A stretch of DNA of 28,239 nt, from assembly GCA_034430415.1 (NCBI GenBank), contig DAOUEN010000129.1, forward strand, positions 1 through 28,239, in the 5' to 3' direction. Position 1 is the stretch's first letter. Every line of letters starts with the position of its first letter. Positions 7,483-14,592 of this stretch are shown in pieces. The notes beneath the pieces were generated by a model. It had not been told where the DNA came from. It did no database searches and saw nothing but the letters and a program-made list of their open reading frames with translations. A program made the position numbers and the translations under genes. Source of the DNA: JADFUZ01 sp034430415 (GTDB taxonomy: Bacteria > Chloroflexota > Dehalococcoidia > GIF9 > AB-539-J10).

Positions 7483-7568
7483 TGAGAGTGTGATAATAAG
7501 ACTGCTCCAATAGGAATAAAGACAAAACATATCTCAGTCAGTCGCTGAACGGCCATGCCCCGGCTGCC

Positions 7569-7597
7569 TTCACAACGGACGTGTGTTCGCTTATAAT
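7569..7597 (+). promoter_or_regulatory. Original promoter of tRNA-Thr(CGT), now before a half gene
   Basis: TTCACA (7569-7574), 17-base spacer, TATAAT (7592-7597). The predicted start, near 7604, is about 15 bases before the first base of the tRNA 5' half, a typical tRNA promoter distance. It is likely the ancestral promoter, separated from the tRNA 3' half by the island. Confidence 0.65.
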
Positions 7598-7617
7598 TTG
7601 AGGCATGCGAGAGGACG

Positions 7618-7655
7618 CGCCAGCGTAGCTCAGGGGTAGAGCAGCGGTTTCGTAA
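7618..7655 (+). repeat. 38-bp direct repeat, left copy (attL-like)
   Basis: Identical to 10293-10330. The repeat ends inside the anticodon loop, a classic crossover site for tyrosine recombinases that target tRNA genes. The segment between the copies is 2.6 kb and holds four genes or remnants, including a recombinase fragment at its right end. Confidence 0.8.
7619..7655 (+). pseudogene. tRNA-Thr(CGT) 5' half (left attachment-site remnant)
   Basis: Bases 7619-7655 are identical to the first 37 bases of the intact tRNA-Thr at 10294. They include the acceptor 5' strand, D-arm, anticodon 5' strand and the anticodon loop up to CGTAA; then the sequence diverges completely. No 3' half follows, so it cannot fold as a tRNA. 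Together with the intact gene it marks the two ends of an integrated segment. Confidence 0.88.
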
Positions 7656-7698
7656 TCTCGAGTCCGAAGTGCCGTCTCATTAAGGGCGAAGACACGGA

Positions 7699-8174
7699 GT
7701 ACGCCTGAAGGTATAATTACTGGTGAGAGAAAACATGGTTGAGCGTTATAGACACACGCAGGTTGGCTATCTGATCATCGCGGCGATGGTAGCCGTGATG
7801 GTGTGGATTGGGGTTGTCTTGGCCAATGCTGGCATCAATTGGACTGCTATCGGAGGATTAGCTGTCATTGCGGTAGCTTTGGTATTTTTCTCCAGCCTAA
7901 CTGTGGTCATCGGGGAAGATGAAGTAGAAGCGCGATTCGGTCCTGGGCCAATCAGAAAACGGTTTAAGTTGAATGAGATAGAATCGTGTCAGGTTGTTAT
8001 GAATCATTGGTATTACGGATGGGGCATTCGTTTGACACCTCACGGCCTGTTATACACTGTTTCCGGCCTTGACGCTGTCGAGATCAAGCTTAGAACGGGC
8101 AAGAGGTTCAGAATCGGTACGGATGTTCCGCAAGAGCTTGAGGCAGCCATTCGGCAAGCCATCACCTCTCGCTA
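7699..8174 (+). repeat. 476-bp direct repeat, copy B
   Basis: Matches 2267-2742 without indels. It includes the TATAAT (7712-7717) but not the original TTGATA. Here the -35 position reads AAGACA, a poorer match that still has four consensus bases. Confidence 0.9.
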
Positions 8175-8175
8175 A
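7735..8175 (+). CDS. Small membrane protein with bacterial PH-like domain (copy B)
   Basis: Second copy of the gene at 2303-2743: two N-terminal membrane helices and a PH-like domain, about 93% identical over 150 residues. Substitutions are conservative or scattered (for example S/A, V/A, E/Q, R/M, V/L) and no stop or indel has arisen, so it may still be functional. The ATG at 7735 matches the start chosen for copy A; GTG at 7723 is in frame. It is the first gene inside the island bounded by the tRNA repeats. Function unknown. Confidence 0.75.
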   Translation: MVERYRHTQVGYLIIAAMVAVMVWIGVVLANAGINWTAIGGLAVIAVALVFFSSLTVVIGEDEVEARFGPGPIRKRFKLNEIESCQVVMNHWYYGWGIRLTPHGLLYTVSGLDAVEIKLRTGKRFRIGTDVPQELEAAIRQAITSR

Positions 8176-8272
8176 ATTGACTGCCACCTGGCATGCCATA
8201 GTGTTATTTGGCCTGCATAAACGTACAAGTTAGTGATTGTCCGAAGTTAGCCGCAGCATTGGGCCGATGCTT

Positions 8273-8815
8273 TCAGTCAGAAGGGGAGGGACTAAGTAGT
8301 CCTAGCTCTTCCACACCAAACTGGGCACAGACGATGTGGAATTCGTCATCAACCTCCTGAAAGTATATGCGAACCCTTTTCCCTTCATGAAAGATAGGCT
8401 GGTCCTCCACCACTTGAGTGATATCACCAACTGTGCCACCCGGCGTCACGATTTGAAGCTCATTCTCAGCAAACGGAGCCCCTTTCACATACTTTTCAAT
8501 TGACAGGTTGGTATGAGTAAGGATGGCGGACTTATCTTCATTCCAATTGCTTTCAACCCTCTTTACCATGCCTTCAACGATGTAATCAGCCGTAGTGATA
8601 ATGTATTGTTTGTCCCGACATTCGGCAATAAGGAGACCAGCCCCACCCGACTGTTCGACCACCACCAGACCTGTGAGTGCTGGTGTCTGGGATACAGGTG
8701 CTTCCCGTGCACATCCCGCCAAGATTATCAAGAAACCGAGCAGGACGGTGGTAACTAAGCTATTAAGCCCCACTACTGTCTTAATCGCTTCAGCCTCTGT
8801 TTTACCAGACTTCAT
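8273..8815 (-). CDS. Predicted lipoprotein of unknown function
   Basis: A 180-residue protein with a hydrophobic segment ending in a lipobox, LAGC (Cys35), so it is probably exported and lipid-anchored. The mature part contains a segment of likely beta structure (DYIVEGMVKRVES, LSIEKYVKG, LQIVTPGGTVGDI, KRVRIYFQEVDDEFHIVCAQFG). It is transcribed against its neighbours within the island. The start ATG has no clear ribosome binding site; an internal start closer to the hydrophobic segment would give a more usual signal peptide. I recognise no enzymatic motif. Confidence 0.75.
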   Translation of the reverse strand: MKSGKTEAEAIKTVVGLNSLVTTVLLGFLIILAGCAREAPVSQTPALTGLVVVEQSGGAGLLIAECRDKQYIITTADYIVEGMVKRVESNWNEDKSAILTHTNLSIEKYVKGAPFAENELQIVTPGGTVGDITQVVEDQPIFHEGKRVRIYFQEVDDEFHIVCAQFGVEELGLLSPSPSD

Positions 8816-9160
8816 TCATAACTACTAACGCAGAACCGAAGCAGAAGTTAGTTGACCAGACGAACGTGATCGAAAGAATTCTCCTCGACCATCCTGGATT
8901 CTGCGTTGGCCGGCGAGGAGTAGCAGGTACCGTCCCCCTGGGTGGGCATCGGTTTGTCAGAGGTCTTGACAGCCAGCGAACAGATGCCTACCATCAGATT
9001 TCCAGTCGTGAATATGGGAAACCCCGACTTAGATAGTCTAGGCTTCATGCAGCAGATCGCCTTTAAGGTAGTCCCTCCGCAGGAGTGGGGAGGGGAGTAA
9101 TCACTGGAGTTACCCTTACGGTGGGCATTGTGGTATTCGGAGACAACATGCTAATACTGC
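8816..9160. other. Intergenic stretch inside the island
   Basis: No convincing gene. A 66-codon minus-strand frame (8848-9048) is open but has no recognisable family, signal or good ribosome binding site. I treat it as chance or as decayed sequence. No terminator was recognised. Confidence 0.4.
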
Positions 9161-9173
9161 CGGGAGGAAAACA

Positions 9174-9983
9174 ATGGATACTGAGTCCTATATACAGAGC
9201 GCGTTAGTGTCTAACCCGCTAAGAGAGTCAACCCTTCATGCAATGACTAAGGCATTACAGCTGCCTAAGGGAAGCAGGGGACTGGATGCAGGATGTGGAA
9301 TCGGTCTTCAATCCCTGTTACTGGCCGAGGAGGTGGGGCCTGCCGGGCACGTCACCGGTCTTGATGTGTCTGCGGAGATGTTGGATCGTGGCAGGGAGAT
9401 TGTGAAGGAGGCCGGTCTGTCAGAACGGGTTTCTTTTCAGGAAGGTGATATAGCCAACCTTCCCTTTGATAACAATACCTTCGATTGGGTATGGAGCTCC
9501 GACTGTGTGGGGTATGGCCCCTGGGAACCTCTGCCTTTATTGAAAGAGCTGGCACGGGTGGTAAAGCCGGGTGGTATTGTGGCCATCGCTGCATGGTCTT
9601 CTGAGAAGCTGCTTCCCGGATATCCTCGGTTGGAAGGCCGGCTGGGAGCAACATCGGCTGGCATCGCTCCTTTTATGCAGGGGAAGAAGCCGGAGTTGCA
9701 CTTCCTACGTGCACTGGGCTGGTTTCACGAACTGAGGCTAAGGGAGGCCAGGGCACAGGTCTTTGCCGATAGCTTCTATGCCCCTCTCAGCGATGAAGTA
9801 CGCAATGCCCTGGTGGCTCTTTTTGATATGCGTTGGCCAAACGTAGCACCTGAGCTGTCATCCGATGATCTGGCGGAATTCCAGCGTCTTTGCCTACCGG
9901 ATTCACCGGATTTCATTCTGAACCTGCCGGATTACTACGCACTGTTCACCTATACAATGTTCTGGGGTAAGACAGCCGATTGA
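9174..9983 (+). CDS. Class I SAM-dependent methyltransferase (UbiE/Methyltransf_11 type)
   Basis: A 269-residue protein with a well-placed GGGAGG ribosome binding site. The SAM-binding motif I is LDAGCGIG (37-44). The acidic end of strand 2 is VTGLDVSAEML, motif II reads FQEGDIANLPF, and the post-motif KPGGIVAIAAW gives a complete Rossmann-type methyltransferase. The C-terminal 100 residues are helical and may bind substrate. The substrate cannot be read from the sequence. It is the last intact gene in the island; its stop at 9983 abuts the recombinase remnant, with no room for the rest of that gene. Confidence 0.85.
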   Translation: MDTESYIQSALVSNPLRESTLHAMTKALQLPKGSRGLDAGCGIGLQSLLLAEEVGPAGHVTGLDVSAEMLDRGREIVKEAGLSERVSFQEGDIANLPFDNNTFDWVWSSDCVGYGPWEPLPLLKELARVVKPGGIVAIAAWSSEKLLPGYPRLEGRLGATSAGIAPFMQGKKPELHFLRALGWFHELRLREARAQVFADSFYAPLSDEVRNALVALFDMRWPNVAPELSSDDLAEFQRLCLPDSPDFILNLPDYYALFTYTMFWGKTAD

Positions 9984-9984
9984 T

Positions 9985-10314
9985 CCGGGTGTGCTGTCTC
10001 ATAGCTTCGGTAGGATTTGCACAAAGGCCGGACTGGAGAGCGTCCGCTTCCATGACCTGCGGCATATCTTTGCCAGCTTTATGCTACTGCGCGGGACGAA
10101 GCCCAAGGTAGTATCTGAAGCCCTGGGGCATAGCTCGGTCGCCTTTACGATGGACACTTACTCCCATATAATAGAGGGGATGCAAGAGGATGCTATGGCG
10201 CTACTCGATGAAGTGCTGGCGGCAGGGGTGTCCGGGGAAAGTAACGCCAAATGCAGAAACTTCAGCCCCAAATCAGGGGAATTTAGCTTCCACGCCAGCG
10301 TAGCTCAGGGGTAG
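9985..10314 (+). pseudogene. Tyrosine recombinase/integrase, C-terminal remnant
   Basis: Only the last ~107 residues survive. They contain the second half of the catalytic site: HDLRH (Arg24 from the GTG at 9991), EALGHSS (His47) and DTYSHI (nucleophile Tyr57), with typical spacing. The N-terminal core-binding domain and first catalytic Arg are missing, and the frame emerges from the end of the methyltransferase gene. The recombinase frame reads on into the tRNA-Thr and stops at 10312-10314, so the gene end overlaps the attachment site. It cannot be active as is. It is probably the integrase that inserted the island, later truncated by deletion. Confidence 0.85.
10144..10172 (+). promoter_or_regulatory. 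Possible substitute promoter for the intact tRNA-Thr
   Basis: TTTACG (10144-10149), 17 bases, TATAAT (10167-10172), within the recombinase remnant, ending 121 bases before the tRNA. No better promoter is visible directly upstream of the tRNA. It may be chance, as it overlaps conserved integrase codons. Confidence 0.3.
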
Positions 10315-10330
10315 AGCAGCGGTTTCGTAA
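10293..10330 (+). repeat. 38-bp direct repeat, right copy (attR-like)
   Basis: Identical to 7618-7655. It covers the 5' half of the intact tRNA-Thr. If an integrated element brought this copy, it restored the 5' half of the tRNA, which is the reverse of the usual case where the element restores the 3' half. Confidence 0.8.
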
Positions 10331-10365
10331 ACCGCCGGCCGTCAGTTCGAATCTGACCGCTGGCT
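10294..10365 (+). tRNA. tRNA-Thr (anticodon CGT)
   Basis: Full cloverleaf: acceptor stem GCCAGCG with CGCTGGC, D-arm GCTC/GAGC, anticodon stem GCGGT/ACCGC around loop TTCGTAA (anticodon CGT, decoding ACG), a five-base variable region, and T-arm GTCAG-TTCGAAT-CTGAC. The 3' CCA is not encoded. Its first 21 bases overlap the end of the recombinase remnant, and its first 37 bases are duplicated at 7619. Confidence 0.95.
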
Positions 10366-10372
10366 ATCTTTC

Positions 10373-11638
10373 TTACCTTCTCTCCACGACGGCGCAAATG
10401 CCGAGCCCTCCTCCTCCGCATATTGTCTCCAGGCCGTATCTGGCATTGCGCCTTCTCATCTCATGAAGTAGAGTGACCATCCTCATAGTGCCGGTAGCGC
10501 CGATGGGGTGGCCGAGAGAGATCCCGGAGCCGTTAACGTTCACTTTTTCCTCGCAATCCTCTTCGTTGAGCCCCATCATCCTGGCATCTGCCAGCAGTTG
10601 GACGGCAAACGCTTCCTGTATCTCGATGAGGTCTATCTGGTCTATGGTGAGGCGGGCTTTCTTAAGCGCCTTGTCAACCGCCACAGGCACCGCCGGATAG
10701 GTGAGCGACGGGTCCGCCCCGGACACGGCAAATGACCTGAGGTAGGCCATCGGCTCCACACCGAGCTCTCCGGCCAACTCCCCGGTAGTCAATACAACGG
10801 CGGCGGCACCATCATTCTCTGTGGACGAGTTGCCTGCCGTGCATACGCCGTCTGGATACACTGCAGGCAGACTAGCAATCTTCTCCAGGGAGGTGTTGCG
10901 TCGGGGGGCTTCGTCGGTGTCAACGACCAGCGGGTCCCTGTCCCGCTGGGGAACAGTCACAGGGACGATCTCCTCCTTGAATCTCCCGGAGTCTATGGCG
11001 GCAACGGCCCTCTGCTGGCTGCGCCATGCCCACCTGTCGGCCTGCTCCCGAGAGATGCCCTCCTTCCTGGCTGCCGTCTCTCCCCAGGTCATCATGGAGT
11101 TCAGCTCGCCAAATCTCTCTACGGGCTGAGACATGGGCCTGGCACGCTGTATCCTGTCGTAGAAGGGTATGCCCCATAGCGATAGGCTGCCGTGGTGGCT
11201 CGGGAGAAAACCCCACTTTGGATCGCTGGTCCCACCTATTCCCCACTTGATATACCCGCCCGGGATATAGAACTCGGCATTGCTCATACTCTCCACCCCG
11301 CCGGCGACAACGGCAGCTGCATTCTCAGTCTGGATCTTCATAGCCCCGAGACAGATTGAGTCAAGTCCGGACAGGCAGCGGCGGTCTAGCGTAATGCCGG
11401 GAACCGCAACGGGCCACCCCGCCTTTAGCAGGGCCATGCGCGCGATATTCACGTATTCACCGTTCTGGTAAGACTGCCCCATGATGACGTCGTCAACCCG
11501 AGCAGGATCGAGTTTGGCCCTTGTTGCCGCCTCGTTCAAAACGATAGCTGCGAGATCGTATGCCTCGATGCCCCGCAAAACGCCGCAGTACCTTCCAATA
11601 GGCGTCCGCACTGCACTGACTATGGCAACTTCCTTCAT
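10373..11638 (-). CDS. Thiolase / acetyl-CoA acetyltransferase
   Basis: A 421-residue thiolase of normal length. It starts with the family's VAIVSAVRTPIGR, carries the acylated active-site cysteine in DRRCLSGLDS (Cys88), the VAGGVESMSNAEF segment, the base GHPIGATG (His377), and the second catalytic cysteine in CGGGGLG (Cys407). All catalytic residues are present, so it should condense or cleave acyl-CoA (acetoacetyl-CoA or longer 3-ketoacyl-CoA) in the cytoplasm. No other beta-oxidation genes are nearby, so the direction of the pathway is unclear. The gene converges with the tRNA-Thr, with only seven bases between them. No clear ribosome binding site precedes the ATG. Confidence 0.93.
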   Translation of the reverse strand: MKEVAIVSAVRTPIGRYCGVLRGIEAYDLAAIVLNEAATRAKLDPARVDDVIMGQSYQNGEYVNIARMALLKAGWPVAVPGITLDRRCLSGLDSICLGAMKIQTENAAAVVAGGVESMSNAEFYIPGGYIKWGIGGTSDPKWGFLPSHHGSLSLWGIPFYDRIQRARPMSQPVERFGELNSMMTWGETAARKEGISREQADRWAWRSQQRAVAAIDSGRFKEEIVPVTVPQRDRDPLVVDTDEAPRRNTSLEKIASLPAVYPDGVCTAGNSSTENDGAAAVVLTTGELAGELGVEPMAYLRSFAVSGADPSLTYPAVPVAVDKALKKARLTIDQIDLIEIQEAFAVQLLADARMMGLNEEDCEEKVNVNGSGISLGHPIGATGTMRMVTLLHEMRRRNARYGLETICGGGGLGICAVVERR

Positions 11639-11718
11639 TTATGTCTCTGCTGCAACGGCTTCCGTATCCTCGGTCCTGATTCTCATTTTACCTTAATCAT
11701 ATGAACGAGTACACAGGC

Positions 11719-11748
11719 TTGACGGAGGGCAGGTCGCGGCATTATGCT
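11719..11748 (+). promoter_or_regulatory. Putative promoter of the TIM-barrel-like gene
   Basis: TTGACG (11719-11724), 18-base spacer, TATGCT (11743-11748), about 90 bases before the ATG at 11837. Moderate match only. Confidence 0.35.
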
Positions 11749-11836
11749 ATCTGGCGTCACTGCTTGGCATGTCGGACTGAAGACGGGTATGTACCTGGTC
11801 ACCACTTCGAGTCTCGCCACTGAACCTTGAGGGAAG

Positions 11837-12619
11837 ATGAGTAAATTTGTTGATCGACTGCAGGGTGTGTCAAAGGCCTCGTCAGCGCCCCTGGGATTCC
11901 ACACGGGTGGAGGCAAGGCGAGCCAGTCAGCACTCCTGCTGATTGGCGGGCTTAGTGGAACAGATACCGGAGAAGCCAGGATTCTAGCCGATAGTGGGGT
12001 GGATGCAGGGTTGGTTCTGGCCCAAGGCTCGGGTCTCAAGATGGTTGAGGAAATTGTTGGGGCTATGGATGGAGTGCCTCTCGGGGTGCTACTGGGGGCC
12101 GGAGATGGTGGGAAAATGGCTGGACTTGCTAAGGCTGGTTGTGACTTCGTGGTGTTTGATGTGAAGATGCCTATAGCTGCACTTCAAGAGAAGAACATGG
12201 GCCGATTCCTGAAAGTGGAAGCCGCCTTGGATTACAGCCTGATCAGAGCAATCAGTGAGCTGGATGTGGACGGGTTGGTCGTTAGTGTGGAGGGGGAGGG
12301 GGCTATTACTTTTGAGCAGTTGCTTACGTACCGTCGCTTGGTCGGACTGGCGGGTAAGCCTCTTGTCCTGAGTCTGTCTGTGTTGACTACGGATGGTGAA
12401 CTCGCTGGCTTATGGAAAGCTGGCATCGACGGCATAGTCATTCCTCCATCTCAGCCAGCCAGCGTGCTTGCAGACATCAAGACCATGGTGCAACATCTAC
12501 CCAAGAGAGCTGAACGTCAGCGGGCTAGACCGGAGGTGGCGCTCCCGCGGCACAGTAGAGACGTAGGTGTGGAAGCAGAGGAAGAGGACGAGGAAGAGGA
12601 CGAGGACGAGGTGGTCTAG
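11837..12619 (+). CDS. TIM-barrel-like protein of unknown function with acidic tail
   Basis: A 260-residue protein whose first ~220 residues show repeating strand-helix units with glycine-rich turns (LLLIGGLSGTDTGEARIL, AGLVLAQG, GVLLGAGDGGKMAGL, CDFVVFDVK, VDGLVVSVEG, GKPLVLSLSVL, GIDGIVIPP). This pattern suggests a TIM-type barrel, perhaps related to flavin- or phosphate-binding barrels, but I see no catalytic motif. The last ~20 residues switch to a low-complexity acidic tail (EAEEEDEEEDEDEVV) after a basic linker (KRAERQRARPE). The acidic tail could bind metal or a basic partner, or be disordered. It may be cotranscribed with the LysE-type exporter 29 bases downstream. I do not recognise the gene. 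Confidence 0.75.
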   Translation: MSKFVDRLQGVSKASSAPLGFHTGGGKASQSALLLIGGLSGTDTGEARILADSGVDAGLVLAQGSGLKMVEEIVGAMDGVPLGVLLGAGDGGKMAGLAKAGCDFVVFDVKMPIAALQEKNMGRFLKVEAALDYSLIRAISELDVDGLVVSVEGEGAITFEQLLTYRRLVGLAGKPLVLSLSVLTTDGELAGLWKAGIDGIVIPPSQPASVLADIKTMVQHLPKRAERQRARPEVALPRHSRDVGVEAEEEDEEEDEDEVV

Positions 12620-12648
12620 ACTGGGTCCGTACCAGTTCCTGGTAGTTC

Positions 12649-13263
12649 ATGGAGACAAGCCTGGGAGTGTTTCTGTTGTCCGCAGCGGGGATTTCCCTCA
12701 CCGGTGTGATGTTTCCCGGCCCGGTCACTGCCGTCACCGTGGCCAAAGGTTACAGCCACAAGCACGCGGGGGCCTCGATCGCCGTCGGGCATGCTGCTGT
12801 TGAAATACCCCTGATTGCCGCAATCTACCTCGGGCTGTCGCATTTCATGAACTCCGCGCGGGTGATGGATATCATATATGTGGTCGGCGGCTTGATGCTA
12901 TTCTATCTGGGGTTTCGTATGTTTCGAAACATCGGCGATCGGCCGGGTGAGATAGGCGGTCTGCCGGGCAACTCGGTGGTGGTTGGCATCGTGATCACGG
13001 GCACGAACTCTGCCTTCTATATGTGGTGGGTAACTCTGGGCGTGGCTTTGGTGGTTGGAGCTGCCAAGTACGGACTTGTCGGTCTTCTCCTGTTCGCTGC
13101 AGTGCACTGGCTTTGTGATCTGGCCTGGCTTGAGGTGCTTTCCGTGAGCACATTCAAGTCAAGGAACTGGTGGACGTATGGAGTACAGAGGGTTGTGTTC
13201 AGGCTTTGTGCGCTGGTGCTGGTTGGATTTGGGATGTGGTTCTTAGTGTCGGCCTTTGTGTGA
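12649..13263 (+). CDS. LysE/RhtB-family exporter
   Basis: A 204-residue integral membrane protein with five to six hydrophobic helices. The N-terminal signature (SLTGVMFPGPVTAVTVAKGY, then HKHAGASIAVGHAAVEIPLI) is the LysE-family pattern: a PGP motif in helix 1 and GxxxGH in helix 2. Members export amino acids or related small metabolites by proton exchange; the substrate is not predictable. It follows the TIM-barrel-like gene closely and ends convergently 17 bases from guaB3. The ATG has only a weak ribosome binding site. Confidence 0.85.
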   Translation: METSLGVFLLSAAGISLTGVMFPGPVTAVTVAKGYSHKHAGASIAVGHAAVEIPLIAAIYLGLSHFMNSARVMDIIYVVGGLMLFYLGFRMFRNIGDRPGEIGGLPGNSVVVGIVITGTNSAFYMWWVTLGVALVVGAAKYGLVGLLLFAAVHWLCDLAWLEVLSVSTFKSRNWWTYGVQRVVFRLCALVLVGFGMWFLVSAFV

Positions 13264-13280
13264 GGAGTCGGAGACTCAAC

Positions 13281-14426
13281 TCAGGGGATGTTCTGGGTTG
13301 CCTGGAGAAGCTTCCCTTCGGTTTTTATAGCTGGGGCGATAATCATTCTGGCCTGATGCATTTCTTTGATGGTTCGAGCGCCGCAGACTCCCATGCTGGT
13401 GCGCAGAGCTCCCACAAGGTTTTGGGAACCGTCGGTGACGGAGGTTGGGCCGAAGAGGATTTGCTCCAACGGAGCGAATGTGCCGACTCTCACTCGAGTG
13501 CCCCGGGGCAGGCTTGGGTGGGGATGGGACATGCCCCAATGGTATCCTTTTCCCGGTGCCTCCGTAGCTTTGGCGAGTGGTGAACCGATCATTACAGCGT
13601 CAGCCCCAGAGGCGAATGCTTTACATAAGTCGCTGCCGATACGAATGCCTCCGTCGGTAACAACCGAGACGTACTTGCCTCCTTCTCTGAGATATGTTTC
13701 CCTGGCGGCAGCACAGTCGCTGGTAGCAGTTACTTGAGGGACGCCAACACCGATGACCTCCCTGGTGGTGCAGGCGGCACCGGGGCCAACGCCGACCAGA
13801 ATAGCATCGATGCCAGTTCTCATGAGCTCCAGGGCGGCACTGTAGCTACAGCAGTTGCCTACTATTACAGGGAGAGACATCGCTTGGCACAATTCGGGGA
13901 AGACGAGTCCTCGATAGCTCCTGGAGGTATGCTTGGCTGTGGTGACGGTGGATTGCACGACAAGTATGTCGATTCCTGCTTCCTTGGCTATAGGGGACAA
14001 TCGTTTGGTATTGGCCGGAGTTACTGAGACGGCGCAGGCGACGCCCCCATTCTTTATGGCCCGAACGCGCTCGGCGATGAGCTCCTCTTTGATGGGTGCC
14101 GAGTAGAGGCTCTGCAGAAGCGAGGTAACCTCGGTTTCAGGGGTCTGGGCGATTTGCTGGAGGACCTCCTTGGGGTTTTGGTATCTTGTTTGAACTCCCT
14201 CCAGGTTGAGGACGGCTAGCCCGCCGAGCCTGCCAAATTCGATGGCAAAGGCAGGGTCAACCACAGCGTCCATAGCCGATGCCAAGATAGGAGTGGAGAA
14301 TTCAAAATCCCCGATGGTGAACTGTGTATCTGTCTGGTCGGGGTTGACGGTAATATCGCCGGGAACAAGGGCAACCTCATCGAAACCATAGGCGCGCTCC
14401 ATGTCCTTGAACTTGGGGTGGACCAT
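13281..14426 (-). CDS. guaB3: GuaB3-type IMP dehydrogenase family protein
   Basis: A 381-residue IMPDH/GMP-reductase barrel without the CBS pair of GuaB. The N-terminus (YGFDEVALVPGDITVNPDQTD) is typical of the GuaB3 branch. The catalytic loop is GPGAACTTREVIGVGVPQ, with the nucleophilic Cys219; the phosphate-binding DGGIRIGSDLCKAFASGADAVMIGSP is intact. It should oxidise IMP to XMP in guanine nucleotide synthesis, although some family members are annotated as GMP reductases. The start ATG has GGGAGGAG upstream and a near-consensus promoter. It is divergent from metG. Confidence 0.88.
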   Translation of the reverse strand: MVHPKFKDMERAYGFDEVALVPGDITVNPDQTDTQFTIGDFEFSTPILASAMDAVVDPAFAIEFGRLGGLAVLNLEGVQTRYQNPKEVLQQIAQTPETEVTSLLQSLYSAPIKEELIAERVRAIKNGGVACAVSVTPANTKRLSPIAKEAGIDILVVQSTVTTAKHTSRSYRGLVFPELCQAMSLPVIVGNCCSYSAALELMRTGIDAILVGVGPGAACTTREVIGVGVPQVTATSDCAAARETYLREGGKYVSVVTDGGIRIGSDLCKAFASGADAVMIGSPLAKATEAPGKGYHWGMSHPHPSLPRGTRVRVGTFAPLEQILFGPTSVTDGSQNLVGALRTSMGVCGARTIKEMHQARMIIAPAIKTEGKLLQATQNIP

Positions 14427-14454
14427 ATCTCCTCCCGACGTCTAGTTGGCACAG

Positions 14455-14483
14455 ACTATACAGAGATAATGCCTTTGAGTCAA
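14455..14483 (-). promoter_or_regulatory. Promoter of guaB3
   Basis: On the minus strand: TTGACT (14483-14478), 17-base spacer, TATAGT (14460-14455). Expected start is near 14448, about 22 bases before the ATG and just upstream of the GGGAGGAG ribosome binding site. Strong match. Confidence 0.65.
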
Positions 14484-14512
14484 GGTGAGTAGATGGTGCC
14501 ACGAATATGGGA

Positions 14513-14518
14513 TATAAT
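14513..14518 (+). promoter_or_regulatory. metG: -10 box of metG promoter
   Basis: A perfect TATAAT about 75 bases before the metG start, without a recognisable -35. It gives an untranslated leader of about 65 bases; no T-box was recognised in it. Confidence 0.4.
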
Positions 14519-14592
14519 GCCGAGATAGACCTGCGGTGTCTTGTCCTGGCCGCCTTTCCGTGGACAGGATGCGCTAGACTTGGAGGGACTAC

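Noticed and set aside
8848..9048. 66-codon minus-strand frame in the island
   Set aside because: No recognisable motif, signal or ribosome binding site; length is compatible with chance in this base composition.
9090..9176. Possible third, degenerate and inverted copy of R1/R2 before the methyltransferase
   Set aside because: A few matching blocks (TAATCACTG, GTTACC, GGTGG) can be aligned only with gaps; not above what chance could give by eye.
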